DNA of 64,000 nucleotides from PALSA-911 sp963743035 (GTDB lineage: Bacteria > Pseudomonadota > Alphaproteobacteria > Acetobacterales > Acetobacteraceae): the NCBI GenBank assembly GCA_963743035.1, contig CAVUOB010000018.1, forward strand, positions 868,001-932,000, in the 5' to 3' direction. Positions 8,410 to 18,653 of the stretch are shown in pieces. Under the pieces are notes generated by a model. It saw only the letters and a program-made list of their open reading frames with translations. It was not told where the DNA came from and did not search any database. Position 1 is the stretch's first letter; every line of letters begins with the position of its first letter. The position numbers were made by a program, and so were the translations under genes.

Positions 8410-9192
8410 ATGCAATACGAAGACATTCTGCTGGACATCGATGCGGGCGTGGCGCGCATCACCATCAACCGGCCGAAGGTGCTGAACGCGTTTCGCGGCC
8501 AGACCTGTGAGGAACTGATCCACGCCTTCGGCCGTGCCGGCTGGGACAAGGCGGTGGGCGTGATCGTGCTGACCGGCGCCGGCGACCGGGCCTTCTGCAC
8601 CGGGGGCGATCAGTCCGCGCATGCGGGCCAGTATGACGGGCGCGGCATGATCGGCCTGCCGATCGAGGAACTGCATGCGCTGATCCGCGACGTGCCGAAA
8701 CCGGTGATCGCCCGGGTGCAGGGATATGCGATCGGCGGCGGCAACGTGCTGGCGACCTTGTGCGACCTGACCATCGCTTCGGACAAGGCGGTGTTCGGGC
8801 AGGTCGGGCCGAAGGTCGGCTCGGTCGATCCCGGCTTCGGCACTGCCTATCTGGCGCGCGTGGTGGGGGAGAAGAAGGCGCGCGAGATCTGGTACCTGTG
8901 CCGCCGCTACACCGCCGCAGAGGCGCTGGCGATGGGGCTGGCGAACGCGGTGGTGCCGCATGACGAGCTGGATGCGGAGGTTGCGCGCTGGTGCGCCGAG
9001 ATCCTGGAGCGCAGCCCGACCGCGATCGCGATCGCCAAGCGCTCGTTCAACGCCGATTCCGAGAATATCCGCGGTATCAGCGGCATGGGGATGCAGGCGC
9101 TGACCATGTACTACGCCAGCGAGGAATCGCGCGAGGGCGTGCGTGCGTTCAACGAGAAGCGCAAGCCGGATTTTCGCAAGTTCCAGATCTAG
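8410..9192 (+). CDS. badI: 2-ketocyclohexanecarboxyl-CoA hydrolase (BadI homologue)
   Basis: BadI is a crotonase-fold enzyme that hydrolyses the ring of 2-ketocyclohexane-1-carboxyl-CoA to pimeloyl-CoA. The 260-residue product shares with remembered BadI long diagnostic stretches: NAFRGQTCEELI, GDRAFCTGGDQS, DVPKPVIARVQGYAIGGGNV, FGQVGPKVGSVDPG and a tail ending KRKPDFRK. The oxyanion-hole glycines are in FCTGGDQ and YAIGGGN. AGGAGG stands just before the start. It is the best-supported member of this operon and fixes the pathway assignment of its neighbours. The product pimeloyl-CoA would enter beta-oxidation. Confidence 0.9.
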   Translation: MQYEDILLDIDAGVARITINRPKVLNAFRGQTCEELIHAFGRAGWDKAVGVIVLTGAGDRAFCTGGDQSAHAGQYDGRGMIGLPIEELHALIRDVPKPVIARVQGYAIGGGNVLATLCDLTIASDKAVFGQVGPKVGSVDPGFGTAYLARVVGEKKAREIWYLCRRYTAAEALAMGLANAVVPHDELDAEVARWCAEILERSPTAIAIAKRSFNADSENIRGISGMGMQALTMYYASEESREGVRAFNEKRKPDFRKFQI

Positions 9193-9220
9193 CCTGACAT
9201 CTTTCGAGGACGTAGCGGCG

Positions 9221-10387
9221 ATGACAGCCACGCTTTCCGATGACCAGCGCGCATTCCAGGAGGTGGCGCAGCGCTTCGCGCGCGAGCGCCTGGCGCCCGG
9301 CTACCTGGCGCGCGAGCAGGAAGGCCGGATCGATCGCGCGCTGGTGCGCGAGATGGGATCGCTCGGCCTGATCGGCGTGGATTTGCCGGAGCGCTACGGC
9401 GGCCTCGGCGCGCCGAGCGTGACCGCGGGCGTGGTGATCGAGGCGGTGGCGCAAGGCGATTTCAACGTCGCCTATGTGCAATTGCTGGCCTCCCTGAACG
9501 GGCAGATCCTGGCGCGTCATGCATCGGCGGCGCTGGCCGATCTGTGGATCCCGCGGATCGTGTCGGGCGAGGCGCTGGTCGCCCTGGCGCTGACCGAACC
9601 CAAAGGCGGGTCGGATGCCGCCAATCTGGCATTGTCCGCCCGGCGGGAGGGCGATTTCTATGTGCTGAACGGCGAGAAATCCTCGATCAGCCTGGCCGAC
9701 CAGGCCGATATCGCCGTGGTGTTCGCGCGCACCGGCCCTGCCGGCAGCGGCGCGCGCGGCGTCTCTGCCTTCCTGGTGCCGACGGACAGCCCGGGCGTGT
9801 CCACCTCGCGGTTCAACGATCTTGGCAGCAAGGCGGTGGGGCGCGGATCCATCTTCTTTGACGGCGTGCGCGTGCCGGAGGGCAACCGGCTGGCGGCTGA
9901 GGGGATGGGCTTCGTGCAGGTGATGCAGGGCTTCGACTACAGCCGGGCGCTGATCGGCCTGCAATGCTGCGCGGCGGCGCAGGCGTCGTTGGACGAAAGC
10001 TGGGCCTACGTGACGGAGCGGGAGGCCTTCGGTGCCCCGCTGGCGCAGTACCAGGGTGTCAGCTTCCCGTTGGCCGAGGGCGAGGGGATGATCGCCGCGG
10101 TGCGGCAGCTTTGCTACCACACGCTGCGGCTGCGCGACGCCGATGCCGCGCATACCGCCGAGGCGGCGATGTGCAAATGGCTGGGCCCGAAGACCGCGGT
10201 CGACGTGATCCATCAATGCCTGCTGACGCATGGGCATTACGGCTGGTCGCTCGATCTGCCGCACCAGCAGCGGCTGCGCGACGTGATGGGGCTGGAGATC
10301 GGCGATGGCACGGCGCAGATCATGAAGATGATCGTCGCGCGCGAGAAGGCGGGGCGGATCGCCGTGCAGCATCTGGCCCGCGTCTGA
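9221..10387 (+). CDS. aliB: Acyl-CoA dehydrogenase, probable cyclohexanecarboxyl-CoA dehydrogenase
   Basis: A flavin-dependent acyl-CoA dehydrogenase of 388 residues. Family landmarks are ALTEPKGGSD near residue 128 (FAD/substrate contact), the middle beta domain around residues 130-225, and a C-terminal helical domain with REAFGAPLAQYQ and GDGTAQIMKM. In the ali/bad pathway AliB oxidises cyclohexanecarboxyl-CoA to the cyclohexene derivative, and the adjacent ligase and BadI support that role. Sequence alone would give only an acyl-CoA dehydrogenase. GAGGA lies about 11 bases before the chosen ATG. About 80 bases separate it from the ligase gene. Confidence 0.75.
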   Translation: MTATLSDDQRAFQEVAQRFARERLAPGYLAREQEGRIDRALVREMGSLGLIGVDLPERYGGLGAPSVTAGVVIEAVAQGDFNVAYVQLLASLNGQILARHASAALADLWIPRIVSGEALVALALTEPKGGSDAANLALSARREGDFYVLNGEKSSISLADQADIAVVFARTGPAGSGARGVSAFLVPTDSPGVSTSRFNDLGSKAVGRGSIFFDGVRVPEGNRLAAEGMGFVQVMQGFDYSRALIGLQCCAAAQASLDESWAYVTEREAFGAPLAQYQGVSFPLAEGEGMIAAVRQLCYHTLRLRDADAAHTAEAAMCKWLGPKTAVDVIHQCLLTHGHYGWSLDLPHQQRLRDVMGLEIGDGTAQIMKMIVAREKAGRIAVQHLARV

Positions 10388-10469
10388 CAGCGCAGGCAGA
10401 AAATGATTTCATAACGCGTGAACGGCCACGGGTGCGCAAGACGCCCGCGCGATGACGAAAGGGAGGCAG

Positions 10470-12107
10470 ATGCAGCAGGATCAGGAGCGGCTTGCGAAAC
10501 GGCGCGCGGAGATGCTGGCGCGCGGGGATTGGCGGGACGACACGCTGCTCGACCATCTGGCGCGCGCCGTGGCCGCGACGCCCGACAAGACCGCCGTGGT
10601 GGCCATCCGTTCCGACGGCGTTTCCGGCACGGAGATTGCCGAGACGCGGCTGAGCTATCGCGAAATCGATGACTTTTCGGACCGCGTGGCCGGCAATCTG
10701 CGCGCGCTCGGCGTCGGGCCTGGCGACACGGTCTCTTTCCAGCTGCCGAACTGGTGGGAGTTCACCGTCCTGCATCTGGCCTGCCTGAAGATCGGCGCGG
10801 TCAGCAATCCACTGATGGTGATCTTCCGGGAACGCGAGCTGGCGTTCATGCTCGCGCTGGCGGAGACCAAAGTCCTGGTGGTGCCGGCGCGGTTTCGCGG
10901 CTTCGACTATCCGGCGATGGCCGCCAATGTGCGCGGGCGCCTGCCGGCGCTGCGGCATGTATTCGTCGCCGGCGGACAAGGTCCGGATGCGTTCGACGCG
11001 CTGCTGGCACCCCTGCCGGACACGCCTGCGCCGCAGGCCCGGCCTGGTGCCGACGACGTGATCCAGCTGCTGTACACCAGCGGCACCACCGGCGAGCCGA
11101 AGGGCGTGCTGCACACCTCGAACACCATGCTGTCGAACCTCGCGCCGTTCGCCGCCCGCCTGCGGCTCGGGGCGGAGGATGTGATCCACATGCCCTCGCC
11201 GATGGCGCATCAGCTCGGCTTCATGTACGGCCTGGTGCTGCCGATCATGCTGGGCGCGACCGCGGTGCTGCAGGATGTGTTCGCGGCCGGGGAGATGGCG
11301 CGCCAGATCGTGCAGGAGGGTGCGACCTTCACCATGGGCGCCACGCCGTTCCTCAACGACCTGACCGAGCATGTGGAACGCACCGGCATACAGACGCCGA
11401 GCCTGAGGGTGTTCGTATCCGCGGGCGCGCCGATCCCGCGCGCGCTGGTGGCCAAGGCGCGCCCGGCGCTCGGCGCCTCGGTGATCTCGGCCTGGGGGAT
11501 GTCGGAAAACGGCGCGGTGACCACGACCCGGCCGGACGACCCGGAGGAGAAGGCCACTTCCACCGACGGCTGCGCCCTGCCGGGCATGGAGGTGCGGGTG
11601 GTGGATCTGGACGGCGTTTCCCTGCCGGCGGGCCAGGAAGGCCGGCTGCAAGTGCGCGGGTGTTCGAATTTCGTCGGCTATTTGAAGCGCCCGGAACTCG
11701 ACAACACGGATGCGGCGGGCTGGTTCGACACCGGCGACGTCGCGCGCATGGACGCCGACGGCTACATCCGCATCGCCGGCCGGTCGAAGGACATCGTCAT
11801 CCGCGGCGGCGAGAACATTCCGGTGGTGGAGGTGGAAGGGCTGTTGTTCCGCCATCCCGCGATCACCGAGGTGGCCGTTGTCGGCTTCCCGGACGAGCGC
11901 CTGGGCGAGCGCGCCTGCGCATTCGTGAAGCTGCGGGAGGGGGCGGCGCTGTCGTTCGCGGAGATGACGGCCTATTTGGACGCGCAGCGCATGGCGCGAC
12001 AATACATCCCGGAGCGGCTGGAGATCGTCGAGGAAATGCCGCGCACGCCGAGCGGCAAGATCCAGAAATACCGGCTGCGCGAGATCGCCCGCGAGATGCG
12101 CGGGTAG
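10470..12107 (+). CDS. aliA: Probable cyclohexanecarboxylate-CoA ligase
   Basis: An ANL-superfamily acid-CoA ligase of 545 residues. It shows the ATP loop YTSGTTGEPKG near residue 200, the adenylate motif SAWGMSENG near 345, the hinge FDTGDVARMDADGY near 420, and the catalytic lysine in TPSGKIQKYRL at the C-terminus. As the last gene of the bad/ali operon it would activate cyclohexanecarboxylate to its CoA thioester, the first step. The N-terminus LAKRRAEMLARGDWRDDTLLDHL resembles AliA. I start at the ATG with GGGAGG just ahead; ATG 10452 would add six residues. A strong terminator follows. Confidence 0.75.
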   Translation: MQQDQERLAKRRAEMLARGDWRDDTLLDHLARAVAATPDKTAVVAIRSDGVSGTEIAETRLSYREIDDFSDRVAGNLRALGVGPGDTVSFQLPNWWEFTVLHLACLKIGAVSNPLMVIFRERELAFMLALAETKVLVVPARFRGFDYPAMAANVRGRLPALRHVFVAGGQGPDAFDALLAPLPDTPAPQARPGADDVIQLLYTSGTTGEPKGVLHTSNTMLSNLAPFAARLRLGAEDVIHMPSPMAHQLGFMYGLVLPIMLGATAVLQDVFAAGEMARQIVQEGATFTMGATPFLNDLTEHVERTGIQTPSLRVFVSAGAPIPRALVAKARPALGASVISAWGMSENGAVTTTRPDDPEEKATSTDGCALPGMEVRVVDLDGVSLPAGQEGRLQVRGCSNFVGYLKRPELDNTDAAGWFDTGDVARMDADGYIRIAGRSKDIVIRGGENIPVVEVEGLLFRHPAITEVAVVGFPDERLGERACAFVKLREGAALSFAEMTAYLDAQRMARQYIPERLEIVEEMPRTPSGKIQKYRLREIAREMRG

Positions 12108-12136
12108 ATCCGCAAACCAGGCCCCGGCGAGAAAAT

Positions 12137-12170
12137 CCCGGCGCCCCGCGTCGCAACGCGGGGCGCCGGG
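12137..12170. terminator. Bidirectional terminator between aliA and groEL
   Basis: Perfect 15-base arms at 12137-12151 and 12156-12170 enclose a four-base loop. On the minus strand the stem is followed by ATTTTCTC, so it serves groEL best. On the plus strand it is followed by TTCGTCG and could also end the bad/ali transcript. Confidence 0.75.
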
Positions 12171-12177
12171 TTCGTCG

Positions 12178-13791
<1,614 letters not shown>

Positions 13792-13843
13792 GATTCTGTT
13801 TCCTGAATTTCAGTGGTTGTTCGTTTAGCCGCAGGCGGTGTTG

Positions 13844-14182
13844 TCAGGCCGCCTTGGCGCCTGGCTTTCCGGCCTCGGTCTTCACCGCCGGCGCGCCCTC
13901 GATGATGCCCAGGATGTCGCTCTCCTTCATGATCAGGAGTTCCTCGCCATCGAGCTTCACTTCGGTGCCCGACCATTTGCCGAACAGGATGCGGTCGCCG
14001 GCCTTCACGTCGAGGGCGACGATCTGCCCGGCCTCGTTGCGCGCGCCGGCGCCGGCGGCGATGACCTCCCCTTCCATCGGCTTCTCCTGCGCGGTGTCGG
14101 GAATGATGATGCCGCCGCGGGTCTTTTCCTCGGCGTTCAGCCGGCGAACGACGACCCTGTCGTGCAGTGGACGAAATTTCAT
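13844..14182 (-). CDS. groES: 10-kDa co-chaperonin GroES
   Basis: GroES caps the GroEL ring. The product starts KFRPLHDRVVVRR and carries the mobile-loop segment EEKTRGGIIIPDTAQEKP at about residues 18-35 and LLIMKESDILGIIE near the end of the core. At 112 residues it is longer than the usual 95-100, owing to an Ala/Lys/Gly-rich tail of about 17 residues. It is the first gene of the heat-shock operon; the CIRCE operator sits about 87 bases upstream. Confidence 0.96.
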   Translation of the reverse strand: MKFRPLHDRVVVRRLNAEEKTRGGIIIPDTAQEKPMEGEVIAAGAGARNEAGQIVALDVKAGDRILFGKWSGTEVKLDGEELLIMKESDILGIIEGAPAVKTEAGKPGAKAA

Positions 14183-14268
14183 GGACTGGTTCCTGATCTC
14201 CGGAGAACGCTGCCGGCCGCCGCGATGGCGGTGAGCATTCGTGCGTGCGCGTCCCCGGGATGGCAGTC

Positions 14269-14295
14269 TTAGCACTCTCCACCCTCGAGTGCCAG
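14269..14295 (-). promoter_or_regulatory. CIRCE operator (HrcA site) upstream of groESL
   Basis: TTAGCACTC at 14269-14277, a nine-base spacer, then GAGTGCCAG at 14287-14295. The consensus is TTAGCACTC-N9-GAGTGCTAA, so one half is perfect and the other has two mismatches. It lies upstream of groES on the minus strand, the usual place for repression by HrcA. Confidence 0.9.
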
Positions 14296-14310
14296 CAATC
14301 GGATTGCCAA

Positions 14311-14358
14311 GCCGAAAATAAACGCCAGGCCGAAAATAAAGGCCGGGCCGAAAATAAA
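14311..14358. repeat. Three tandem 18-base units upstream of CIRCE
   Basis: GCCGAAAATAAA recurs at 14311, 14329 and 14347 with an exact period of 18 bases; the six linker bases vary slightly. The array lies between the CIRCE element and the divergent SET gene. Read on the minus strand it gives phased TTTATTTTCGGC tracts upstream of the groES promoter, so an UP-like or protein-binding role is possible but unproven. Confidence 0.7.
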
Positions 14359-14416
14359 CGGAAGGCGCAAGCATGTAGGCATTTGATGGCCGCGGATCGA
14401 CCGGCTATCGTCGGGC

Positions 14417-14836
14417 ATGGCCGATTTGATTGTCCGGGAAAGTCCCAGCCGGGGCCGCGGCGTGTTCGCCGTGCGGGGTTTCGAGGCAGGCGAGACCATC
14501 GAGGTCTGTCCGGTGATCGCGCTGTCCGCGGCGGATGCGGCCAGGCTCGATGACACCCATCTATACAACTACTATTTCGGTTGGGGACTGGACGGCAAGG
14601 CGGCGGCGATCGCGCTCGGGTTCGGCTCGCTCTACAACCATTCGTATACGCCGAACGCCGTGTATCGGAAGAATCTGGCCGATGGCACGATTGAATTCGT
14701 GGCCCTTGGCGCCATCGCGTCGGGGGACGAAATTTTCGTCAGATATAATTTCATCCATGTGGAAGGTCCCGATTCTGGAAGCGCCCCCACGGAAGGCGCC
14801 GGCGACCAGGGTCCGCTCTGGTTCGAGGTCCGCTAG
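14417..14836 (+). CDS. SET-domain protein (lysine methyltransferase fold)
   Basis: This small 139-residue protein is essentially one SET domain. It shows SPSRGRGVFAVRGFEAGETIE at the start (domain entry), LYNHSYTPNAVY near residue 75 (the NHS cofactor motif) and GDEIFVRYNF near residue 102 (the ELxxDY-like end). SET enzymes transfer methyl from S-adenosylmethionine to protein lysines; bacterial targets are poorly known. A short acidic tail follows. It is divergent from groESL and upstream of the GntR regulator, with no evident functional link to either. Confidence 0.8.
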   Translation: MADLIVRESPSRGRGVFAVRGFEAGETIEVCPVIALSAADAARLDDTHLYNYYFGWGLDGKAAAIALGFGSLYNHSYTPNAVYRKNLADGTIEFVALGAIASGDEIFVRYNFIHVEGPDSGSAPTEGAGDQGPLWFEVR

Positions 14837-14937
14837 CCCCGTTCGGGACCCGGCCACATCGGCGCGACCGGCCCTTGCGGGCGCCGGGTCTGGAATACAG
14901 TATGCCGCTTCGCGCACGACGATTTGCAAGAAGCGAC

Positions 14938-15585
14938 ATGCAGCCCCTCCTCAATCCCCCCGAAGTCACCGAGGCCGCGTACGAGGCCATCCTGGACGCG
15001 ATCTGCGACGGCTCGCTGCAGCCGGGCCAGCGGCTGATCGAGGGCGACCTCGCGCAGCGGCTGGGCGTGTCCCGCCTGCCGGTGCACCAGGCGCTGAAGC
15101 AACTGCGCCGCGAGGGGTTCCTGATCGATGCCGGGCGGCGCGGCTTGGCGGTGGCCGCGATCGACTGCGATTTCGCGCGCGAGATCTATGAACTGCGCGC
15201 CGCACTCGACAGCGCGGCGGCGGTCTGGGCGGCGCGGCGTGCATCCACGGCCGACCGGGCGTGCGGGGAAGCGATCATCCGCGCCGGCCGGGCCGCGGTC
15301 GCGGATGGCGATCTGCGGGCGATCGCCTCGGCGGATTTCAGATTTCATGACTTCATCTACCAGCTGGGCGGCAACCGGCTGATCGCGGTGGCGGCACACG
15401 CGAACTGGCACCATGTTCGCCGGTCCTTTCAGCTGCTGGGCGGGCGGGCGATGCGCCTGGGGCCGCTTTGGGACGAGCATGACGCCATCCTGCGGGCCGT
15501 CATTGCCCGGGATGCGGTGGCTGCCGGGCAATTGGCGCATGACCATGCGATCGGCTGCGTCGAGATCCTGTCCTGCATGGATTGA
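14938..15585 (+). CDS. GntR-family regulator (FCD subgroup)
   Basis: The N-terminal winged helix includes AYEAILDAICDGSLQPGQRLIEGDLAQRLGVS, with VSRLPVHQALKQLRREGF as the recognition part. The C-terminal helical domain has the FCD metal-site pattern EIYELRAALD, FRFHDFIYQLGGN and DEHDAILRA. FCD regulators usually respond to organic acids. I chose the ATG at 14938; an in-frame ATG at 14902 would add 12 residues. ATACAGTAT at 14894-14902, a near-palindrome, lies just upstream and could be an autoregulatory site. The target genes are not evident from the neighbours. Confidence 0.8.
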   Translation: MQPLLNPPEVTEAAYEAILDAICDGSLQPGQRLIEGDLAQRLGVSRLPVHQALKQLRREGFLIDAGRRGLAVAAIDCDFAREIYELRAALDSAAAVWAARRASTADRACGEAIIRAGRAAVADGDLRAIASADFRFHDFIYQLGGNRLIAVAAHANWHHVRRSFQLLGGRAMRLGPLWDEHDAILRAVIARDAVAAGQLAHDHAIGCVEILSCMD

Positions 15586-15664
15586 GCCGCCCGCGCCGGG
15601 TTCCGCGCTGGTCCAGGCCCAGGCTGGCCTTTCTTGATCGCTCAATCCGGTATAAGCCCCGCCG

Positions 15665-16813
15665 ATGACCCGTGCGCCCTATGCCGTGCAGGCCGCGACC
15701 AGTCGTGGCAGGCTGCATCCGGAACCCGAAAGCCCCACGCGCTCGCCGTGGCAGCGCGATCGCGACCGGATCGTGCACAGCTCGGCGTTCCGCAAGCTGC
15801 AGTACAAGACGCAGGTCTTCGTCAACCACGAGGGCGATTTCTTCCGCACCCGGCTGACGCACAGCCTGGAAGTGGCGCAGATCGCGCGCTCGATCGCCCG
15901 GCAGCTCGACCTGGACGAGGATCTGGCCGAGGCGCTGGCCCTCGCGCACGACCTCGGCCATCCGCCGTTCGGCCATGCCGGGGAGGACGCGCTGAACACG
16001 GCGATGAAGCCGTACGGGGTGTTCGACCACAACGCCCAGTCCCTGCGCGTGGTGACGATGCTGGAGAGCCGCTATGCGGCGTTCGACGGGCTGAACCTGA
16101 CCTGGGAGACGCTGGAGGGCCTGGCCAAGCATAACGGGCCGCTGCGCTCGCCGCCGCCTTATATCGCTGAGTACGACCACCGCCATAAGCTCGAGCTCGG
16201 CACCCATGCCGGGATGGAGGCGCAGGTGGCGGCGATGTCGGACGACATCGCCTATCACGCGCATGACCTCGATGACGGGCTGCGCGCGCGGCTGTTCGGG
16301 CCAGAGGAGATCGCCCATCTGCCGATCGTCGGCGAGGCGCTGACCGAGGCGCGGCGGTCCAGCCTGGACGTGCCGCCGCCGCGGCTGCGCCATGAGACGA
16401 TCCGCCGGGTCATCGACGCGATGGTGAACGACCTGCTGGCGGAAACCCGCCGGCGGGTGACCAAGCTCGATCCGGTGGACGCGCAGGCGGTGCGCCGGTC
16501 GAAGCATCCTGTGGTGGCGTTCAGCGCGAAATTCACCGACGCGAACCGGGTGATCAAGGATTTCCTGTATGCGCGGATGTATCGCCACTGGCGGGTCAAC
16601 CGGATGTCGGCCAAGGCGCGGATCCTGACCGACGAGCTGTTCCGTATCCTGCATGCCGACACCTCGCTGCTGCCGGATGACTGGCGCGCGCGGGCGGGCG
16701 AGGCGACCACGCCGCGCGCGGCGGGGACGGTTTGCGACTATATCGCGGGCATGACGGACCGCTACGCGATGGACGAGCATCGCCGGCTGACCGACCTGTC
16801 CATTCCCGGCTGA
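15665..16813 (+). CDS. dgt: dGTPase-like HD-domain triphosphohydrolase
   Basis: The protein (382 residues) belongs to the deoxyguanosinetriphosphate triphosphohydrolase-like family, which removes triphosphate from dNTPs. HD-domain metal ligands are seen in RTRLTHSLEVAQIARSIAR near residue 60 and AHDLGHPPFGHAGEDAL near residue 98, with a third Asp in MSDDIAYHAHDLDDGL near residue 190. TTGATC and TATAAG eleven bases apart lie at 15634-15656 and may be the promoter. It is followed after ten bases by argS, a common alphaproteobacterial pairing, so the two are probably cotranscribed. Confidence 0.9.
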   Translation: MTRAPYAVQAATSRGRLHPEPESPTRSPWQRDRDRIVHSSAFRKLQYKTQVFVNHEGDFFRTRLTHSLEVAQIARSIARQLDLDEDLAEALALAHDLGHPPFGHAGEDALNTAMKPYGVFDHNAQSLRVVTMLESRYAAFDGLNLTWETLEGLAKHNGPLRSPPPYIAEYDHRHKLELGTHAGMEAQVAAMSDDIAYHAHDLDDGLRARLFGPEEIAHLPIVGEALTEARRSSLDVPPPRLRHETIRRVIDAMVNDLLAETRRRVTKLDPVDAQAVRRSKHPVVAFSAKFTDANRVIKDFLYARMYRHWRVNRMSAKARILTDELFRILHADTSLLPDDWRARAGEATTPRAAGTVCDYIAGMTDRYAMDEHRRLTDLSIPG

Positions 16814-16823
16814 AAGTTTATCG

Positions 16824-18611
16824 ATGAACGACGACATCTTTGCGCGCATGCGCGCCTCTGTCCTGTCTGCCTTGCTGGAGATCGTGCCCGATCTGCCGGA
16901 GGAGGCCCGCGCCAAGGTCGAGGTGACGCCGGCGCGCGATCCCGCGCATGGCGACATGGCGACCAATGCGGCGCTGGTGGCGGCGAAACCGGCGCGCCAG
17001 CCGCCGGCGAAGCTGGCCGCCGCACTGGTGGAGAAACTCTCCGCCATGCCAGGGGTGGCGTTGGCCGAGGCGGCCGGGCCGGGCTTCGTCAATCTGCGGC
17101 TGCACCCGGGCGTGCTGCAGGCGATCCTGCCGGTGGTGCTGCGGCGCGGCATCGGGTTCGGCGACTCCGCCACCGGGGCGGGGCGGGGCGTGAACGTGGA
17201 ATACGTCTCCGCCAACCCGACCGGGCCGATGCATATCGGCCATTGCCGGGGCGCGGTCGTAGGCGACGTGCTGGCCAATCTGCTGATCAAGACCGGCTTC
17301 GCGGTGACCAAGGAATACTACATCAACGATGCCGGCAATCAGGTGACGGCGCTCGCCTGGGCCGCCTATTGGCGGTATCTGCAGGCGATCGGCACCGACC
17401 TGACCGAGGAGGATTTCGCCGCGGAGGTGCCGGGCGGGCTGCAATATCGCGGCGAATACCTGGTCCCCGTCGGCGAGGCGCTGGCCGCCGCGTATGGCGC
17501 AGGGCTGGCGGAAGCGGGTGGGCGGATCGCGGCGCCGGATCTGTGGATCGACACGGTGCGCTCGTTCACCATCGACGAAATGATGCGCCAGATCCGCGCC
17601 GATCTGCAGCTTCTCGGCGTCGAGCCCGACGTCTTCTCCAGCGAGCGTGCGCTGCTCGGTTCGGGCGTCGTCGATGAGGTGATCGACCGGCTGGCGGCGG
17701 ACGGGCTGATCTATCAGGGCACGCTGGAGCCGCCGAAGGGCAAAACGCCGGAGGATTGGGAGCCGCGCGAGCAGACGCTGTTCCGCGCCACCCTGTTCGG
17801 CGACGACGTGGACCGGCCGCTGCGCAAATCCGACGGCTCCAACACCTATTTCGCTAACGACATCGCCTATCATGCCGACAAGATCTTCCGCGGTTCGCCG
17901 ACCCTGATCGACGTCCTGGGCGCGGACCATGGCGGCTATGTGTCGCGCATGAAGGCCGCGGTGCGGGCGGTGTCGCAGGACCAGGCGTCGCTGGAAGTGG
18001 TGCTGTGCCAGATCGTGCACATCCTGCGCGGCGGGGAGCCGGTACGGATGTCCAAGCGCGCCGGCAGCTTCGTCACGCTGCGCGACCTGATCGAGGAGGT
18101 CGGCGCGGACGCGGTGCGCTTCACCATGCTGACCCGCAAGTCCGACGCGCAGATGGAATTCGACCTGGACCAGGTGGTGGCGCAGACCCGGGAAAATCCG
18201 GTGTTCTACGTCCAGTATGCGCATGCCCGCTGCCGCTCGGTGCTGCGCGGGGCGGCGGAAATGTTCGCCGCCGACGAGATCAGCGATGCGGCGCTGGCCG
18301 ATATTGCCCTGGACGGGCTGACGGCGGAGGCGGACATGGCCCTGATCCGGCGGATCGCCGCCTGGCCGCGCACTGTGGAGGCCGCCGCCCTGGCCCGCGA
18401 ACCGCATCGAATCGCGTTTTTCCTCTATGACTTGGCGGGTGATTTTCATATGCTGTGGAACCGTGGGCGGGACGACGCCACGCTTCGCTTCCTGCAGCCG
18501 CACAACCGGGCCGAGACGCTCGCGCGGCTCGCCTTGTTGGCGGCGACGGCGGTGGTGATCCGTTCCGGCCTGGCGGTGATGGGCGTCAGCCCGGTGGAGG
18601 AGATGCGCTAG
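16824..18611 (+). CDS. argS: Arginyl-tRNA synthetase
   Basis: Class I enzyme of 595 residues that charges tRNA-Arg. It has the N-terminal additional domain typical of ArgS, then the HIGH motif in SANPTGPMHIGHCRGAVVGD near residue 130, the KMSKS equivalent VRMSKRAGSF near residue 408, and an anticodon-binding C-terminal domain ending GVSPVEEMR. The length matches the family. It overlaps nothing and is followed by the SPOR-domain gene after 42 bases. Confidence 0.97.
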   Translation: MNDDIFARMRASVLSALLEIVPDLPEEARAKVEVTPARDPAHGDMATNAALVAAKPARQPPAKLAAALVEKLSAMPGVALAEAAGPGFVNLRLHPGVLQAILPVVLRRGIGFGDSATGAGRGVNVEYVSANPTGPMHIGHCRGAVVGDVLANLLIKTGFAVTKEYYINDAGNQVTALAWAAYWRYLQAIGTDLTEEDFAAEVPGGLQYRGEYLVPVGEALAAAYGAGLAEAGGRIAAPDLWIDTVRSFTIDEMMRQIRADLQLLGVEPDVFSSERALLGSGVVDEVIDRLAADGLIYQGTLEPPKGKTPEDWEPREQTLFRATLFGDDVDRPLRKSDGSNTYFANDIAYHADKIFRGSPTLIDVLGADHGGYVSRMKAAVRAVSQDQASLEVVLCQIVHILRGGEPVRMSKRAGSFVTLRDLIEEVGADAVRFTMLTRKSDAQMEFDLDQVVAQTRENPVFYVQYAHARCRSVLRGAAEMFAADEISDAALADIALDGLTAEADMALIRRIAAWPRTVEAAALAREPHRIAFFLYDLAGDFHMLWNRGRDDATLRFLQPHNRAETLARLALLAATAVVIRSGLAVMGVSPVEEMR

Positions 18612-18653
18612 CGGCGACGGAAACCCCGTTGCCGGGCAACGGAGGAGGTTTTC

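Noticed and set aside
10388..10469. Possible small gene between aliB and aliA
   Set aside because: There is no start with a ribosome-binding site and no conserved reading; it is best read as a leader for aliA.
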